A model generated the notes under the pieces. The model was not told the origin of the DNA, made no database searches, and worked only from the letters and a program-made list of their open reading frames with translations. A stretch of DNA of 64,000 nt from Variovorax boronicumulans (lineage in GTDB: Bacteria > Pseudomonadota > Gammaproteobacteria > Burkholderiales > Burkholderiaceae_C). Where the stretch lies: NCBI RefSeq assembly GCF_007677875.1, contig NZ_VEDO01000022.1, positions 44,263 through 108,262 on the forward strand. Direction: 5' to 3'. Made by a program: the position numbers and the translations under genes. Below, piece by piece: positions 45,638 through 56,316 of the stretch; positions within the stretch are counted from its first letter, which is position 1; each line of letters begins with the position of its first letter.

Positions 45638-45770
45638 AGCCGTTGGACCCGAAGCGCCACACCGTCGCCGTGTCTGGACCACGGCCGTGTCCGTCCAGCG
45701 TTCGCAGGGATCGCGCAAGCGTGGGGACGCGCCGTGCAGCTTCTCAGGCGCCAGCGCCCTGTGCCGGCCG

Positions 45771-46703
45771 CTAGGGCTGCACCAGCGCATCGAGCGCGGC
45801 CACCGGCAGCCGCCCCTGCAGGCCGATGGCCACCACCTTGGCGCCGCCCGTGGGCGCCGCGGCCGGGCGCAGGCGTGCGCTGCGCCCTGCGAACTGGAGC
45901 TCGCACCACCGGGTGGGGCCCGTGCGCACGATGCCCTTGAGTCGCAGCACGCCGGCCGGGACGTCCGCGAGCCAGGTGGCCAGCGCCGTCTCGGACAGCG
46001 CGTCCTGCGGCTGCGCCGACCAGGTCGCGTACTGCTGGCCGTGGTGCGGCGGCATCACCTGCAGCCGCGCGTCGGTGCGGGCGGCTGCCGCCGCCTGGCG
46101 CAGCAGCGCGGCGCCGCTCAGCAGCGCGGTGGGCACCCGGGCCTGAACCGCCTCGCAGCGGCGCGCGCCAGTCGCATGCCGGTCGGCCCAGACGTGGACC
46201 CGGGCCAGGTGCGCCGCGTCCACGAGGTCGGTCTTGTTCAACACCAGCAGGTCGGCCCGGGCCACCTGCCGCGCCAGCGTGTCGGCCAGCAGCGGATCGG
46301 CCGCCTGCGCCAGCACGGCGCTGGCGTCCACCAGCACCACCACGCCGTCCAGCACCAGGGCCGGATCGGCAAGGCCGAGCTGGGCGATGCGCCAGGGGTC
46401 GGAGACGCCGCTGGCCTCCACCACCACGGCGTCGAAGTCCTGGCGCCGCTCCAGCACCTGGATCAGCGCCATCGACAGGTCGTCGCCGATCTGGCAGCAC
46501 ACGCAGCCGTTGGTCAGGGCCACGGTGTCGCCGCTGTTGGCCTGCACCAGTTCCACATCCAGGTTCAGCGCGCCGAAATCGTTGACCAGCACCGCCAGCC
46601 GCTGGCCGCCGGCGTGGCGCAGCCAATGGTTCAGCAGCGTGGTCTTGCCGGCGCCCAGGAAGCCGCCCAGCACCGTGAGCGGCAGGCGTGGGACGGCGCT
46701 CAC
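45771..46703 (-). CDS. CobW/YjiA-family zinc-chaperone GTPase
   Basis: A 310-residue G3E GTPase. The P-loop GGFLGAGKTT, the zinc-binding TNGCVCC, the VVEASGVSDP switch region and LNKTDLVD are all present, followed by the C-terminal CobW_C domain ending RWCELQFAGRSARL. These proteins deliver zinc or other metals to specific apo-enzymes. It starts at GTG (46703), overlapping the stop of the amidohydrolase gene by GTGA, so the two are translationally coupled. That suggests it metallates the amidohydrolase. Confidence 0.92.
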   Translation of the reverse strand: MSAVPRLPLTVLGGFLGAGKTTLLNHWLRHAGGQRLAVLVNDFGALNLDVELVQANSGDTVALTNGCVCCQIGDDLSMALIQVLERRQDFDAVVVEASGVSDPWRIAQLGLADPALVLDGVVVLVDASAVLAQAADPLLADTLARQVARADLLVLNKTDLVDAAHLARVHVWADRHATGARRCEAVQARVPTALLSGAALLRQAAAAARTDARLQVMPPHHGQQYATWSAQPQDALSETALATWLADVPAGVLRLKGIVRTGPTRWCELQFAGRSARLRPAAAPTGGAKVVAIGLQGRLPVAALDALVQP

Positions 46704-48385
46704 CTGGCCTCGAACACCCGGCCCGACAGCACCGTACCCCAGACGCGGATGTCCTTGAGCGCCATGGGATCGACCGCGAGCGGATCGTCCTCCAGCACGC
46801 AGAAGTCGGCACGCTTGCCGCAGGCGATGGAGCCGATCTCGTGCTCCAGCCTGAGCGTGTAGGCCGGCCCCAGCGTGATGGCATGCAGCGCCTGCGGCAC
46901 CGTCAGCCGCTCGGCCTCGCCGAGCACGCGGCCCTTGGGCGTGACGCGGTTGACGGCGCACCAGGCCGTGAACAGCGGCCCGAGCGGCGTGACCGGCGCA
47001 TCCGAGTGGATGGCCAGAGGCACGCCGGCGGCCAGCGCGCTGCCGCAGGCATCGAGCCGCATGGCTCGGTCCGGGCCCATGGTCATCTCGTAGTGCTGGT
47101 CGCCCCAGTACCACAGGTGGTTGGCGAACAGGTTGGCGGCGAGGCCCAGCGCGGCCATGCGGGCAAACAGCGGGCCGTCGATCATCTGGCCGTGCTGCAA
47201 GGTGTGGCGGTGGTCGGGCCGCGGCGCGCGCGCGAGCACACGGCCGATGGCGTCGATCGCCGCCTCGCTGGCTTCGTCGCCGTTGGTGTGGGTGTGCACC
47301 AGCAGGCCGGCGCGGTGATAGGTCTCGAAATCGGCCTCGTACTGCGCCGGCGCCATGACCCAGATGCCGTTGGGCGCGCCGTTGAAGTGGCCGGGCCAGC
47401 GCAGCCGGGCCGAGAAGCCCTGGATGGAGCCGTCCAGCATCATTTTCACGAGGCCATAGCGCAGCCGGTCGGTGTTGCGCGCCATCAGCGCCTTCACGTG
47501 CTCGGCACCGGCCTGCGCGGCGTGCGTGCCATGGAAAGCCTGGAAGGCCGGCAGGATGCGGATGGAGACGGCATCGTCGGCCAGCGCCGTCTCGAGCACG
47601 CGCACGTCGTCCTCGCTGAGCTTGTTGACGAGGTCGGTGGCCGTGGTCACGCCCTGGCGGCAGGCCAGCCGCGCGAAGGAGCGCACGCCGGCCTCGGTCA
47701 TGGGCGCCAGCAGGCCGGCGTTGCCAATCTTGCGCAGCACCAGGAACATGGCGGCTGGCTCCTGCAGTTCGCCCGTGGGCTCGCCGGCCTGGGCGTGCCC
47801 GGCGCCGAACTTGACCACGCCCTCGACTTCGTTGTCGCGCGTGATCTCGGCGATGCGCAGCATGGCCGTGTTGACGTTCATGAGATGACCGTTGGCGTGC
47901 GCGATGATGATGGGCCGCACCGCGCTGGCGCGGTCCAGGTGTTCCACCGTCATGCGCTCGCCGCCGAAGTAGATCGGATCGAACCCCCAGGCGATCAGCG
48001 GCGCGCTGGCGGCCTGGCCCGCGGCGTCCATGCGCGCCGAGACCTCAGCCAGCCGCGCGACCACCGCGTCCATGCTGCGCAGGCCAGGCCAGACCTTGCC
48101 GTCGGGGTCGCGCCGGTCGAACCAGCCGGTGTACGTCCACTCCCACATGCTGCCTTCCTTGAGGTGGCAGTGGCCCTCCACCAGCCCTGGCATGAGCACC
48201 TTGTCGGCGAAGCGTTCGTCCAGGTCGTACGGCCCCCAGGCGGCGCAGCGTTGCAAGTCGCCGACGGCCAGGATGCGGCCCTCGCGCACGGCCACGTGGG
48301 TGGCCTCGGGCTGGCCGGCTTCGAGCGTGATGATCTTGCGGGCGCGGTAGACGGTGGTCGTGGTCATGCGTGGATGGGCGTTCAT
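46700..48385 (-). CDS. Amidohydrolase, YtcJ/imidazolonepropionase-like
   Basis: A 561-residue metal-dependent amidohydrolase of the YtcJ type. It has the small N-terminal beta domain (VYRARKIITLEAGQPEATHVAV), the metal site VEGHCHLKEGSMWEWTYTG, LLVHTHTNGDEASEAAIDAI and LAIHSDAPVTPLGPLFTAW, where the Asp is the usual catalytic residue. The ATG overlaps the upstream ABC gene by ATGA, and its end overlaps the CobW gene. It is thus part of a peptide-type transporter operon and should hydrolyse the imported substrate. The substrate is unknown. Confidence 0.88.
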   Translation of the reverse strand: MNAHPRMTTTTVYRARKIITLEAGQPEATHVAVREGRILAVGDLQRCAAWGPYDLDERFADKVLMPGLVEGHCHLKEGSMWEWTYTGWFDRRDPDGKVWPGLRSMDAVVARLAEVSARMDAAGQAASAPLIAWGFDPIYFGGERMTVEHLDRASAVRPIIIAHANGHLMNVNTAMLRIAEITRDNEVEGVVKFGAGHAQAGEPTGELQEPAAMFLVLRKIGNAGLLAPMTEAGVRSFARLACRQGVTTATDLVNKLSEDDVRVLETALADDAVSIRILPAFQAFHGTHAAQAGAEHVKALMARNTDRLRYGLVKMMLDGSIQGFSARLRWPGHFNGAPNGIWVMAPAQYEADFETYHRAGLLVHTHTNGDEASEAAIDAIGRVLARAPRPDHRHTLQHGQMIDGPLFARMAALGLAANLFANHLWYWGDQHYEMTMGPDRAMRLDACGSALAAGVPLAIHSDAPVTPLGPLFTAWCAVNRVTPKGRVLGEAERLTVPQALHAITLGPAYTLRLEHEIGSIACGKRADFCVLEDDPLAVDPMALKDIRVWGTVLSGRVFEAR

Positions 48386-49406
48386 GCTGGCATGGCCAGC
48401 GGTGCGACGGGCGAGCCGCCATGGTTTTCGACGCGGATGCAGCGCACCCAGTGGCCGGGCGCGGCCTCGCGCAGCGGCGGCAGTTCGGCCGCGCAGGCCG
48501 GCACGGCCACCGGGCAGCGGCCGGCGAAGCGGCAGCCCGGCGGCGGGTTGATCGGGCTGGGGGGATCGCCCGTGAGCTTGATGCGCCGGGCCGCGCGCTG
48601 GCGCCCGCCGCCCACGGTGGGCACGGCCGACATCAGCGCCACGCTGTAGGGGTGCAGCGGCCGGGCGAAGAAGGTCTTGCGCGGTGCGCGCTCGACGATC
48701 TGGCCCAGGTACATGACGGCGATGTCGTCGCAGATGTGCTCGACCACCGCCATGTCGTGCGAGATGAACAGAAAGGTCAGGCCCAGGTCCTTCTGCAGCC
48801 GCGCCAGCAGGTTCAGGATCTGCGCGCGGATCGCGATGTCCAGCGCCGACACGGGCTCGTCGCAGACCACCAACTCGGGGTTGGTGGCCAGCGCGCGCGC
48901 GATGTTGATGCGCTGGCGCTGTCCGCCTGAGAACTGGTGCGGAAACAGGTGCTGCTGCTCGGGCCGCAGGCCGACCTGGGTGAACAGCTCGGCCACGCGG
49001 GCCTCGCGCTCGGTGGGCGTGCCGACCTGCATGAGGTCCAGCGGCGCGCGCACGGCGGCGCCGGCGCGCTGGCGCGGGTTCAGCGAGGAGAACGGGTCCT
49101 GGAACACGATCTGCATGCGCCGACGCGCCTGCCGCAGGGCCTCACCGGACAGCGCGGCCAGGTCGGTGTCGCCCAGCCGCATGCGGCCCGATGTCACGGG
49201 CGCCAGCCGCATCACGGCCAGCGCCGTGGTGGTCTTGCCCGAGCCCGACTCGCCGACCACGGCCAGCGTGCTGCCGCGGCGCACGCTGAAGGACACGCCA
49301 TCGACCGCCTTGACCACCTCGGGCGGCTGGAACAGGCCGTTGCGCGGCCGCGGGAAATGCACCCGCAGGTCGTCCACCTGCAGCAGGGTGTCTTCGGTGC
49401 GGGCGT

Positions 49407-49410
<4 letters not shown>
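48382..49410 (-). CDS. Dipeptide/oligopeptide ABC ATPase (DppF-like)
   Basis: A 342-residue ATPase of the DppF/OppF class. Walker A is GESGSGKTT, the signature SGGQRQRINIARALA, Walker B LVVCDEPVSALD. The C-terminal oligopeptide_HPY region has HPYSVALMSAVPT and a cysteine-rich CRFAGRCPVAVPAC, typical of this class. The chosen ATG (49410) overlaps the stop of the neighbouring ATPase gene by four bases; a longer in-frame extension upstream lies inside that gene. Energises the transporter with the DppD-like subunit. Confidence 0.94.
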
Positions 49411-50428
<1,018 letters not shown>

Positions 50429-50429
<1 letters not shown>

Positions 50430-51334
50430 CACCGCTCCCGGAGTTTGGGGTTCAAGGCATCGTTGAGTCCGTCGCCGATCAGGCTGACGGCCAGCACCGT
50501 CACAAAGATCGCGGCGCCCGGGAAGGCCACGGCCCACCAGCACGACAGCACGTACTGGCGCGCCGAGCCGATCATGAGACCCCAACTCATCTGGTTCGGG
50601 TCGCCCAGGCCCAGGAAGGACAGGCCGGCCTCGAACAGGATGGCGGCGCCCACGGCCAGCGTGGCCGACACCACCAGCGAGGGCAGGGCGTTGGGCAGGA
50701 TCACCTTCCAGATGATGCGGGCGTCGCGCGCGCCGATCGCACGCTCGGCGCGCACGAATTCGAGGCTCTTGATCTTGAGGAACTCGGCACGGGCGAGCCG
50801 CGCCGTGCCGGGCCAGCTCACGATGCCGATGGCGAGCGTGACGGTGACCAGCGAGGGCGCGAACAGCGTGACCACCACCATCGCGAACAGCAGCGCCGGC
50901 AGCACCTGGAAGAACTCGGTCACGCGCATCAGCAGCGCATCGACACGGCCGCCGTAGTAGCCCGCCAGCGCGCCCAGCGAGACGCCGATGGACACGGACA
51001 GCAGCGCCGCGAAGGCGCCCACCAGCAGCGTGGCGCGGCCGCCGTAGACGATGCCGGTCAGCACGTCGCGGCCGAGCTGGTCGCTGCCCAGCCAGGCTTC
51101 CTCGCTGAAAGGCGGCGTCAGCGGCATGGTGCGGATTTCGAAGGGATCGGCCGGGTAGACCCAGGGGCCCGCGATGGCCACGAGCAGCACGGCGATCAGC
51201 ATCACCAGGCCGGCGATGGCCGCGGGATTGCGCAGGAACATGCGCAGCGCTTCGCGCGCCGGGTGTTCGGCCTTGGCGGCCGCGGCCGGCCGTGCGGCGG
51301 GCACCGGAGTGACGGGTGGGGCGGTGGTGCTCAT
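50429..51334 (-). CDS. Dipeptide-type ABC permease (DppC-like)
   Basis: A 301-residue permease with about six transmembrane segments. The DppC/OppC N-terminus has the [23 protein letters not shown] block, and the EAA-type loop reads [23 protein letters not shown]. It sits 10 bases from the DppB-like gene. The N-terminal 30 residues are rich in Ala and Pro. Confidence 0.95.
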
Positions 51335-51344
51335 GCAGGGGCCT

Positions 51345-52322
51345 TCATGCAGTCTTGATGCGTGGGTCGATGAGGCGGTAGGCGAGGTCGGTGAGCAGGT
51401 TCATGACCACCACCACGATGGAGGAGAACAGCAGCACCCCGAGGATGGTCGGGAAGTCGCGCCGCAGCACCGAGTCGAAGGCCAGGCGGCCCAGGCCGGG
51501 CCAGTTGAAAACCGTCTCCACGATGATGGCGCCGGCCATCACGTTGCCGAACTGCAGGCCCAGCATGGTGACCACCGGCAGCAGCGCGTTGCGCAGCGCG
51601 TGCTTGTACAGGACCACATGCTCGGCCAGGCCCTTGGCGCGCGCGGTGCGGATGTAGTCAGAGCCCAGCACGTCCAGCATGGACGAGCGCGCCAGCCGGC
51701 TGTACTGCGCGAGGTAGACCACGGCCAGCGTGACGGTGGGCAGTACCAGATGGTGGGCCACGTCCAGCACGTCGGCCAGACCGCTGGCGCCGACCGAGTC
51801 GGCCGAGCGCATGCCTGCCACCGGCAGGATGGGCAGCACAGAGGCGAACAGCAGCACCAGCAGCATGCCGGTCCAGAACACCGGTGCGGCGAAGCCCACC
51901 AGCGACAGCACCGTGATGCACTGCGACAGCAGTCCGTTGGGCCGGCGCGCGGACAGCACGCCCAGCAGCGTGCCAGCCAGGAAAGCCAGCAGCACGGCCG
52001 AGACCACCAGCAGCAGCGTGGCGGGCACGCGCTCGAAGATCATCTGCGCCACTGGCAGGTTGAAGAAGTACGAGTAGCCCAGGTCGCCGCCCAGAACGCG
52101 GCCCAGGTAGATGCCCAGCTGCACGGGCAGCGGGCGGTCCAGCCCGTACTGGGTGCGCAGCTCGGCCATGAGTTCGGGGCTCATGCCGCCGCTGGCGCCG
52201 GCAATCGTCTCGACCGGGTCGCCGGGCGCTGCATGCACCAGCATGAAGTTCAGCACCACCACGGCCAGCACCAGCAGGAAGCCCTGGAGCAGGCGAGTTG
52301 CAAGAGCGCGCAGCATGTTCAT
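51345..52322 (-). CDS. Dipeptide-type ABC permease (DppB-like)
   Basis: A 325-residue permease with the DppB/OppB arrangement: first helix LLQGFLLVLAVVVLNFMLVH, then a periplasmic loop with GDPVETI and YGLDRPLPVQ, and the EAA loop TARAKGLAEHVVLYKHALRNALLPV. The start could be 52322 or 52316; no strong ribosome binding site distinguishes them. Upstream lies a 286-base gap to the binding-protein gene with no convincing gene. Confidence 0.94.
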   Translation of the reverse strand: MNMLRALATRLLQGFLLVLAVVVLNFMLVHAAPGDPVETIAGASGGMSPELMAELRTQYGLDRPLPVQLGIYLGRVLGGDLGYSYFFNLPVAQMIFERVPATLLLVVSAVLLAFLAGTLLGVLSARRPNGLLSQCITVLSLVGFAAPVFWTGMLLVLLFASVLPILPVAGMRSADSVGASGLADVLDVAHHLVLPTVTLAVVYLAQYSRLARSSMLDVLGSDYIRTARAKGLAEHVVLYKHALRNALLPVVTMLGLQFGNVMAGAIIVETVFNWPGLGRLAFDSVLRRDFPTILGVLLFSSIVVVVMNLLTDLAYRLIDPRIKTA

Positions 52323-52608
52323 GTCATCGAAGGGATGGGTGGAGAGACAGGCCAGTATGGGCAGGGTGCGCAATCCGTTTCAACCGGGACTTCGCCCAGG
52401 GGCAGCATGTGCCAACGGCACGCCGCCGGCGGACGCGCGGCAGGTGACTGTGGGCAGGACCACCTTGGTCGGCGGCGTGCCGGGGCATGTGGCTCCATCG
52501 GCGGCAAGCCGCCGTCGCGCGATGCCACCCCCCCTTGCGGACAGCGGCCTGCGCGTGCTGCACTTGTCTGGCCACGCGCATGTCGGCAACAAGGCTGGCG
52601 CCGCCCGC

Positions 52609-54207
52609 CTACTTCAGGAAGACCTCGTCGTACGGGGCCGCGGGGCCCCAGATCGTCGTCGGCACGTTGCCCACGTTCTTGCGCGTCGCCGTGTAGTAGG
52701 GCGAGTTGTTGATGAAGACGATGGGCACCTCGTCGGTCACGATCTTCTGGAACGTGGCGTAGTAGGCCTTGCGCTTGGTTTCGTCCATGATGCCGCCGGC
52801 CGTGTTGAGCAGCTCGTCGACCTGCGCGTTCTTGTACGACTGGGTGTTGGTCCAGACCACCGGCTTGATGTTGGTGGACAGGTAGGTGCGGTGCACGCCG
52901 ATCACCGGGTCGCCCCAGTTGAACACGGTGTCCATGGACAGGTCGAAGTCGTGCGTGGCCAGCCGCTTGGCCCAGGCCGGGAAGTCGGCCGAGGCGCGCA
53001 CCTCCACCGTCACGCCGATTTTCTTGAGCTGGGCGCGCACGTACTCGGCGACGTTCTTCTGCTGCTCGTCCACGCCGGGCAGGTAGTCGATGCTGATCTT
53101 GAAGCGCTCGCCGTTGCTGCCCGCCTTGAGGCCGGCCTCGTCCAGCAGCGCGGCGGCCTTCTTGAGGTCCACCGGATAGCGCACGAGGTCGGCCACCGCG
53201 AACGGGCTGCTGGCCACGAGGGGGCCGTCGGCCGGCGCGGCGAAGCCGCCCATCAAGGCCTTGGTGATGAAGTTCTTGTCGATGGCATAGGCGATGGCCT
53301 TGCGCACGCGCACGTCGTCCAGGGGCTTCTTGGCGGTGTTGATGGCCAGCCAGTTGATGGCGCCGATGCCCTCGAACCCCTTGTTCGTGAGCACGATGCT
53401 GGGGTTGTTCTGCAGCCGCTTGAGATCGATGGAGACGGCCACGTAGGGCACCATCTGGATGTCGCCGCGCTCCAGCCCCAGCAGCAGGCTGGAGGTGTCG
53501 GGCACGATGTTCAGGATGACCTTGTCCAGGTAGGGCTTGCCGGCCAGGAAGAATTTGTCGAAGCGCTCCAGCACGATGCGCTGGCCGGCGCGGAACTCGG
53601 CCAGCTTGAACGGCCCGGAGCCGACCACGTCGGTGGTGTTGCGCGGATGGGCTTTGAGGTCGGTGCCGTCGCCATAGATGTGCCTGGGCAGGATCGGTGC
53701 CAGCGCCGGGCTCATGGCCAGCAGGATCGCCGGGTGCGGCTGGCTCATGCGGATGATGGCCGTGTACGGGTCCGGCGTCTCCACCTTCTCCACCGGCGCC
53801 AGCATGGTCTGGAACGGGTGGTTGGCCTTGATGGCCATGATGGAGAAGGCCACGTCTTCCGAAGTGATGGGCTTGCCGTCGTGGAATACGGCGTTCTTGC
53901 GCAGGTTTAGCGTGAGCGACTTGCCGTCTTCCGCCAGCTTCCACGATTCCGCCAGGTAGGGCTGCGGCTGCCACTTGTCGTCAAAGCGCAGAGGGCTGGC
54001 GAACAGCTGCGTGGAGGGCATGGCCGTGGCGATGCCGGACTGCACCGCACCGTTGAGGTGGCGTGGCACCTGGGTGCTGCCCACCACCAGCGTGCCGCCC
54101 TTCTTGGGCTGCTCCTGGGCCTGGGCAGGCAAGGCCGTCGCGGCCAGCGCTGCGGCAGCGAGAGCGATGCTGCCGAGGGCGCGGCGGTGCAGGGAAAACG
54201 ATCGCAT
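52609..54207 (-). CDS. ABC transporter substrate-binding protein, family 5 (DppA-like)
   Basis: A 532-residue periplasmic binding protein of the peptide/nickel family. A signal peptide (RRALGSIALAAAALAATALPAQA) is followed by KKGGTLVVGSTQVPRHLNGAV and the class motifs RFDDKWQPQPYLAESWKLAEDG, VVGSGPFKLAEF and YPVDLKKAAALLDEAG. It has an AGAGGAG ribosome binding site. It starts the minus-strand transporter operon. Being located next to TauXY-like genes could mean it takes up an amine or peptide, but there is no direct evidence of the ligand. Confidence 0.93.
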   Translation of the reverse strand: MRSFSLHRRALGSIALAAAALAATALPAQAQEQPKKGGTLVVGSTQVPRHLNGAVQSGIATAMPSTQLFASPLRFDDKWQPQPYLAESWKLAEDGKSLTLNLRKNAVFHDGKPITSEDVAFSIMAIKANHPFQTMLAPVEKVETPDPYTAIIRMSQPHPAILLAMSPALAPILPRHIYGDGTDLKAHPRNTTDVVGSGPFKLAEFRAGQRIVLERFDKFFLAGKPYLDKVILNIVPDTSSLLLGLERGDIQMVPYVAVSIDLKRLQNNPSIVLTNKGFEGIGAINWLAINTAKKPLDDVRVRKAIAYAIDKNFITKALMGGFAAPADGPLVASSPFAVADLVRYPVDLKKAAALLDEAGLKAGSNGERFKISIDYLPGVDEQQKNVAEYVRAQLKKIGVTVEVRASADFPAWAKRLATHDFDLSMDTVFNWGDPVIGVHRTYLSTNIKPVVWTNTQSYKNAQVDELLNTAGGIMDETKRKAYYATFQKIVTDEVPIVFINNSPYYTATRKNVGNVPTTIWGPAAPYDEVFLK

Positions 54208-54352
54208 GCGGAACTCCTCTGGTCGGTTGGCCGCGCCCACCGCGGCCTTGCGCCAACGATACGCATGAAGCACGCCAACCACGCATGCCACAGGCGGAGA
54301 AATGCTGGTGCCAGAGGGGCGGTGTTTTCCCTTGGTGCGCCGCAACGGTGCG

Positions 54353-55783
54353 CTACTTTTCGTCGCGCAGCCAGTACCACTTGTAGAGCGCGCGCTGGCC
54401 GATGCGGCGGAACGGCGCCAGCAGCGGGGACCGTACCACGCCGAACGCGTTGGGGTACTCCAGCGGGCCCTCGTAGATGGGCAGGGAAAACACCGCCCGG
54501 TCCGCGTCCTGGCCGGTGATGCGCTGCGCCAGGCGCTTGCCGGCCCAGGTGGAGAACGAGACCCCGTTGCCACCGTAGCCCACGGCGTACCAGATGGTTT
54601 GCGCCGGATCGGGCCGCGTGATGCGCGGCATCATGTCGTGGCTCACATCCACCCAGCCCCACCAGGAGTGGTCGATCTGGATCCCAGCCAGCGGCGGGAA
54701 CTTGCGCGCGATGGCGTTCGTTAGCAGCTGCAGGTGCTCGGGCGCTTCGGCGTCCGCGCCCGTGACGGAGCTGCGGCTGCCCAGCTGCAGCCGGCGGCCC
54801 GGCAGGAAGCGGTAGTAGAAGCGCAGCGTGCGTGTGTCCGTCAGAAAGGTCTCGTTGCGCACGCCGCAGGCGGCCCACTCGGCCGGCGTCAGCTCGCGCG
54901 TGACGACCGAGTTGGACAGGATCGGCATGATCTTGTTGCGCAGCAGCGGGTGCAACTGCTGGCCGGTGTAGCCGCCCGTGCACACGGCCACGCGGCGCGC
55001 CCGCACGGTGCCCCCGGGCGTGCGCAGATGGTGCACGCCGCCGATGGTCTCCCAGCCCTGCACGGGGCTGCCCGGATGCACCTTCACGCCCAGCGCACGG
55101 GCGCGGCGCATCAGGCCGAAAGTGAACTTCAGCGGGTGGATGCCGATGCCGTGCTCTTCCCACATGGCGCCGGCGGCCTCGCGTTCGCCGCAGAACTCTT
55201 CGTGGATCTGGCCGGGCGTGAGCATGCGCGTGCGGTAGCCGAACTGCTCGTTCATGACGCGCGACTCGCTGCGCAGGTAGTCCATCTTCTCGGGCCGGTG
55301 CGCCACGTACAGATGGCCGCCGTCGTAAGCGTCGCAGTCGATCTGGCGCGTGAGCTCGGCGAAGTTCTCGAACCCGGTGCGGATCTCGCGGTCCAGCGCC
55401 CGCGCGGTGTCCAGGCCCCAGCGGGCAATCCACTGCCCGCGTTTGAGCCGGCCGCTGGCGTTCTGGCCCTGCCCGCCGCTGCGGCTGGAGCAACCCCAGG
55501 CGGTCTGGTTGGCCTCCAGCACCACGGCGGCGATGCCGTGCTCCTGCGCGAGGTACAGCGCCGTGGACATGCCGGTCGCGCCGGCGCCGATGACGACCAC
55601 GTCGGCATCGAAGTCGCCGCGCACGGGGCCGTCGTCGGCCGGTGGCTGGCCGGCGCTGGCCACCCACCAGGTCGGTGCGTAGGCGCGCCCCGCACCGGGA
55701 TCGGGCGCGACCAGGGGGTCGTAGCGTGGGTCGTAGCGCCGCTCGGCTGGACCGTCGGCCGCGGTGAAGGGCAGGCTGCTCAT
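54353..55783 (-). CDS. tauY: FAD-dependent amine oxidoreductase, probable taurine dehydrogenase large subunit
   Basis: A 476-residue flavoprotein of the DAO/PuuB family. FAD binding is by ADVVVIGAGATGMSTALYLAQ, with the later GGYTGQQLHPLL and the C-terminal YAVGYGGNGVSFSTWAGKRLA. Family members oxidise amines such as glycine, gamma-glutamylputrescine or taurine. Its partner is a small NTF2-fold protein four bases upstream, the arrangement of taurine dehydrogenase TauXY, which yields sulfoacetaldehyde and ammonia. The neighbouring MocR-type gene, followed by tauABC, supports this. A generic amine oxidase is the alternative. Confidence 0.72.
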   Translation of the reverse strand: MSSLPFTAADGPAERRYDPRYDPLVAPDPGAGRAYAPTWWVASAGQPPADDGPVRGDFDADVVVIGAGATGMSTALYLAQEHGIAAVVLEANQTAWGCSSRSGGQGQNASGRLKRGQWIARWGLDTARALDREIRTGFENFAELTRQIDCDAYDGGHLYVAHRPEKMDYLRSESRVMNEQFGYRTRMLTPGQIHEEFCGEREAAGAMWEEHGIGIHPLKFTFGLMRRARALGVKVHPGSPVQGWETIGGVHHLRTPGGTVRARRVAVCTGGYTGQQLHPLLRNKIMPILSNSVVTRELTPAEWAACGVRNETFLTDTRTLRFYYRFLPGRRLQLGSRSSVTGADAEAPEHLQLLTNAIARKFPPLAGIQIDHSWWGWVDVSHDMMPRITRPDPAQTIWYAVGYGGNGVSFSTWAGKRLAQRITGQDADRAVFSLPIYEGPLEYPNAFGVVRSPLLAPFRRIGQRALYKWYWLRDEK

Positions 55784-55787
55784 CGTC

Positions 55788-56186
55788 TCAACGCGCCGGC
55801 AGGTTGGGGCGCGTCTTGCGGAACACGTTCTTGAGGTGGATCTTGCCGTCCCGGAAGGTGAACAGGTCCACACCGTCGACCTCCACGCGCGTGCCGTCGG
55901 CGGCGGTGCCGGTGAAGGTCCATTCGGACACGCCGAAGTCGCCATGCACGAAGTGCTTGCCGTTGCGCCACTGTGCGTCGGGCATGGTTTCCCAGGCCAC
56001 GGGGAAGGCCTTGCGCACTGCCGCCGCGCCGACGTGGCGCGTGCCGCAAGCGTCCGGACCGCCAGCGGTCTGGAAGATGCAGTCCTCCGTCATGAAGGAC
56101 ATCAGGGCCTCGAGGTCGTGGCGGTTCCAGGCATCGCTGAAGGCGGCCAGGGTGGCTTCGGTGACGGGCGGGGGGGTGGTGCTCAA
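55788..56186 (-). CDS. tauX: SnoaL/NTF2-fold protein, probable taurine dehydrogenase small subunit
   Basis: A 132-residue NTF2-like protein (VTEATLAAFSDAWNRHDLEALMSFMTEDCIFQTAGGP, then DGVDLFTFRDGKIHLKNVF). No ATG exists upstream in frame; the gene must start at the TTG at 56186, which has a well-placed AGGAGA ribosome binding site six bases away. The next ATG would remove the first helix. It precedes the flavoprotein and is divergent from the MocR-type regulator. By gene order it fits TauX; the family itself is not diagnostic. Confidence 0.7.
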   Translation of the reverse strand: MSTTPPPVTEATLAAFSDAWNRHDLEALMSFMTEDCIFQTAGGPDACGTRHVGAAAVRKAFPVAWETMPDAQWRNGKHFVHGDFGVSEWTFTGTAADGTRVEVDGVDLFTFRDGKIHLKNVFRKTRPNLPAR

Positions 56187-56244
56187 GACGCTCTCCTGTT
56201 CAGATTGCGTTGCAGGTTAGGCAATTGATCCGCGCGGCGATAGT

Positions 56245-56277
56245 GCCAGTGGGCCCCAATCCACCACGCCAGTGGGC
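56245..56277. promoter_or_regulatory. Direct repeat GCCAGTGGGC x2, candidate MocR/TauR operator
   Basis: Two identical 10-bp copies (56245-56254 and 56268-56277), 23 bp apart, lie in the 130-base gap between tauX and the MocR-type gene. MocR/GntR regulators such as GabR and TauR are known to bind direct repeats, so this is a strong candidate operator for the divergent promoters. Confidence 0.6.
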
Positions 56278-56316
56278 GGTCGGCGTGGCGCGGGCTGGCG
56301 CTAGACTGCGCCTCCC

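Noticed and set aside
52323..52608. Possible gene between the DppB-like and DppA-like genes
   Set aside because: Short frames on both strands lack patterns of a real protein; the gap is probably leader sequence of the operon.
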